Part shown: piece by piece, positions 63,923 to 64,000 of the stretch
Layout of the letters: each line of letters starts with the position of its first letter
Numbering within the stretch: the stretch's first letter is position 1
Source of the DNA: a virus
DNA length: 64,000 nucleotides
IMG/VR virus record: IMGVR_UViG_3300032092_000004
Span: 1 to 64,000 of that record
Reading direction: 5' to 3' (one strand)
Translations under genes and position numbers: made by a program
The notes under the pieces: model-generated
What the model was told of the DNA's origin: nothing
Database searches by the model: none
What the model saw: only the letters and a program-made list of their open reading frames with translations

Positions 63923-64000
63923 ATGACATTAACAATTACACCCACTTGGGTAACAACAACTAGTTGGGACCAATTATTACCTATTAAAATAAAAATAAAC
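63923..64000 (+). CDS. 5' end of a further gene, cut by the window edge
   Basis: ATG at 63923 opens a frame (MTLTITPTWVTTTSWDQLLP) that runs off the window end with no stop. The leader is A/T-rich, with TATTATTGGAT before the start. Too little is present to name a family; the Thr/Trp-rich start resembles the virion proteins here. Confidence 0.5.
   Translation, partial: MTLTITPTWVTTTSWDQLLPIKIKIN

Overview
The window is a piece of the genome of a large, strictly virulent-looking contractile-tailed phage of the T4 superfamily. Recognisable T4-type parts are a tail sheath, a tail tube, a tape measure, gp53-, gp25- and gp6-like baseplate proteins, a gp27-like hub, gp32-type SSB, UvsX, a gp41-type helicase, a primase, a FEN-type nuclease and a class I ribonucleotide reductase. 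The sequence is AT-rich with no integrase, tRNA, rRNA, IS element or CRISPR array that I can see. The likely host is a member of the Bacteroidota. Almost no gene has a Shine-Dalgarno sequence (starts sit in A/T-rich leaders), and the virion proteins carry SprB-like repeats and delta-60 beta-propeller repeats, both typical of Bacteroidota surface proteins. The host is inferred; no host gene is present.

Layout. (1) 1-24 kb, virion block A: sheath with a Pro/Thr-linker insertion, a 153-bp-repeat propeller adhesin, a HAD phosphatase-like protein, tail tube, a tail-assembly-chaperone-like gene with an apparent +1 frameshift extension, tape measure, a 1705-aa baseplate protein, a gp53/LysM-like wedge protein and a 2366-aa hub. 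(2) 24-33.3 kb, replication and nucleotide block: two small unknowns, SSB as its own promoter-terminator unit, uvsX, FEN nuclease, an unknown, replicative helicase, nrdB and nrdA. (3) 33.3-59.9 kb, virion block B: gp25-like, gp6-like, a 1863-aa protein with membrane-type helices, then a tightly coupled run of baseplate, tail and fibre proteins with PKD, SprB-like, collagen-like and Pro/Thr-linker modules, plus a glycosyltransferase. (4) 59.9-64 kb: RuvC-like nuclease, a convergent minus-strand cassette of two virion-type genes, primase, a PD-(D/E)XK nuclease and the start of one more gene.

How the parts work together. Replication genes supply dNTPs (NrdAB), unwinding and priming (helicase, primase), strand exchange (SSB, UvsX) and processing of primers, branches and ends (FEN, RuvC-like, PD-(D/E)XK). 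The structural genes build a T4-length tail, judged from the tape-measure length, carrying unusually large baseplate and adhesin proteins. An octamer, TATTTAT followed by A, T, C or G, lies in nearly every gap before a structural gene, and on the minus strand before the minus-strand cassette. It looks like this phage's late-promoter element. It is the reverse complement of the classical T4 late box and often lies so close to the start codon that leaderless mRNAs are possible.

The best candidates for something undescribed are this late element, the +1 frameshift in the chaperone-like gene, the membrane-segment tail protein, and the network of exchangeable adhesin modules shared between virion genes on both strands.
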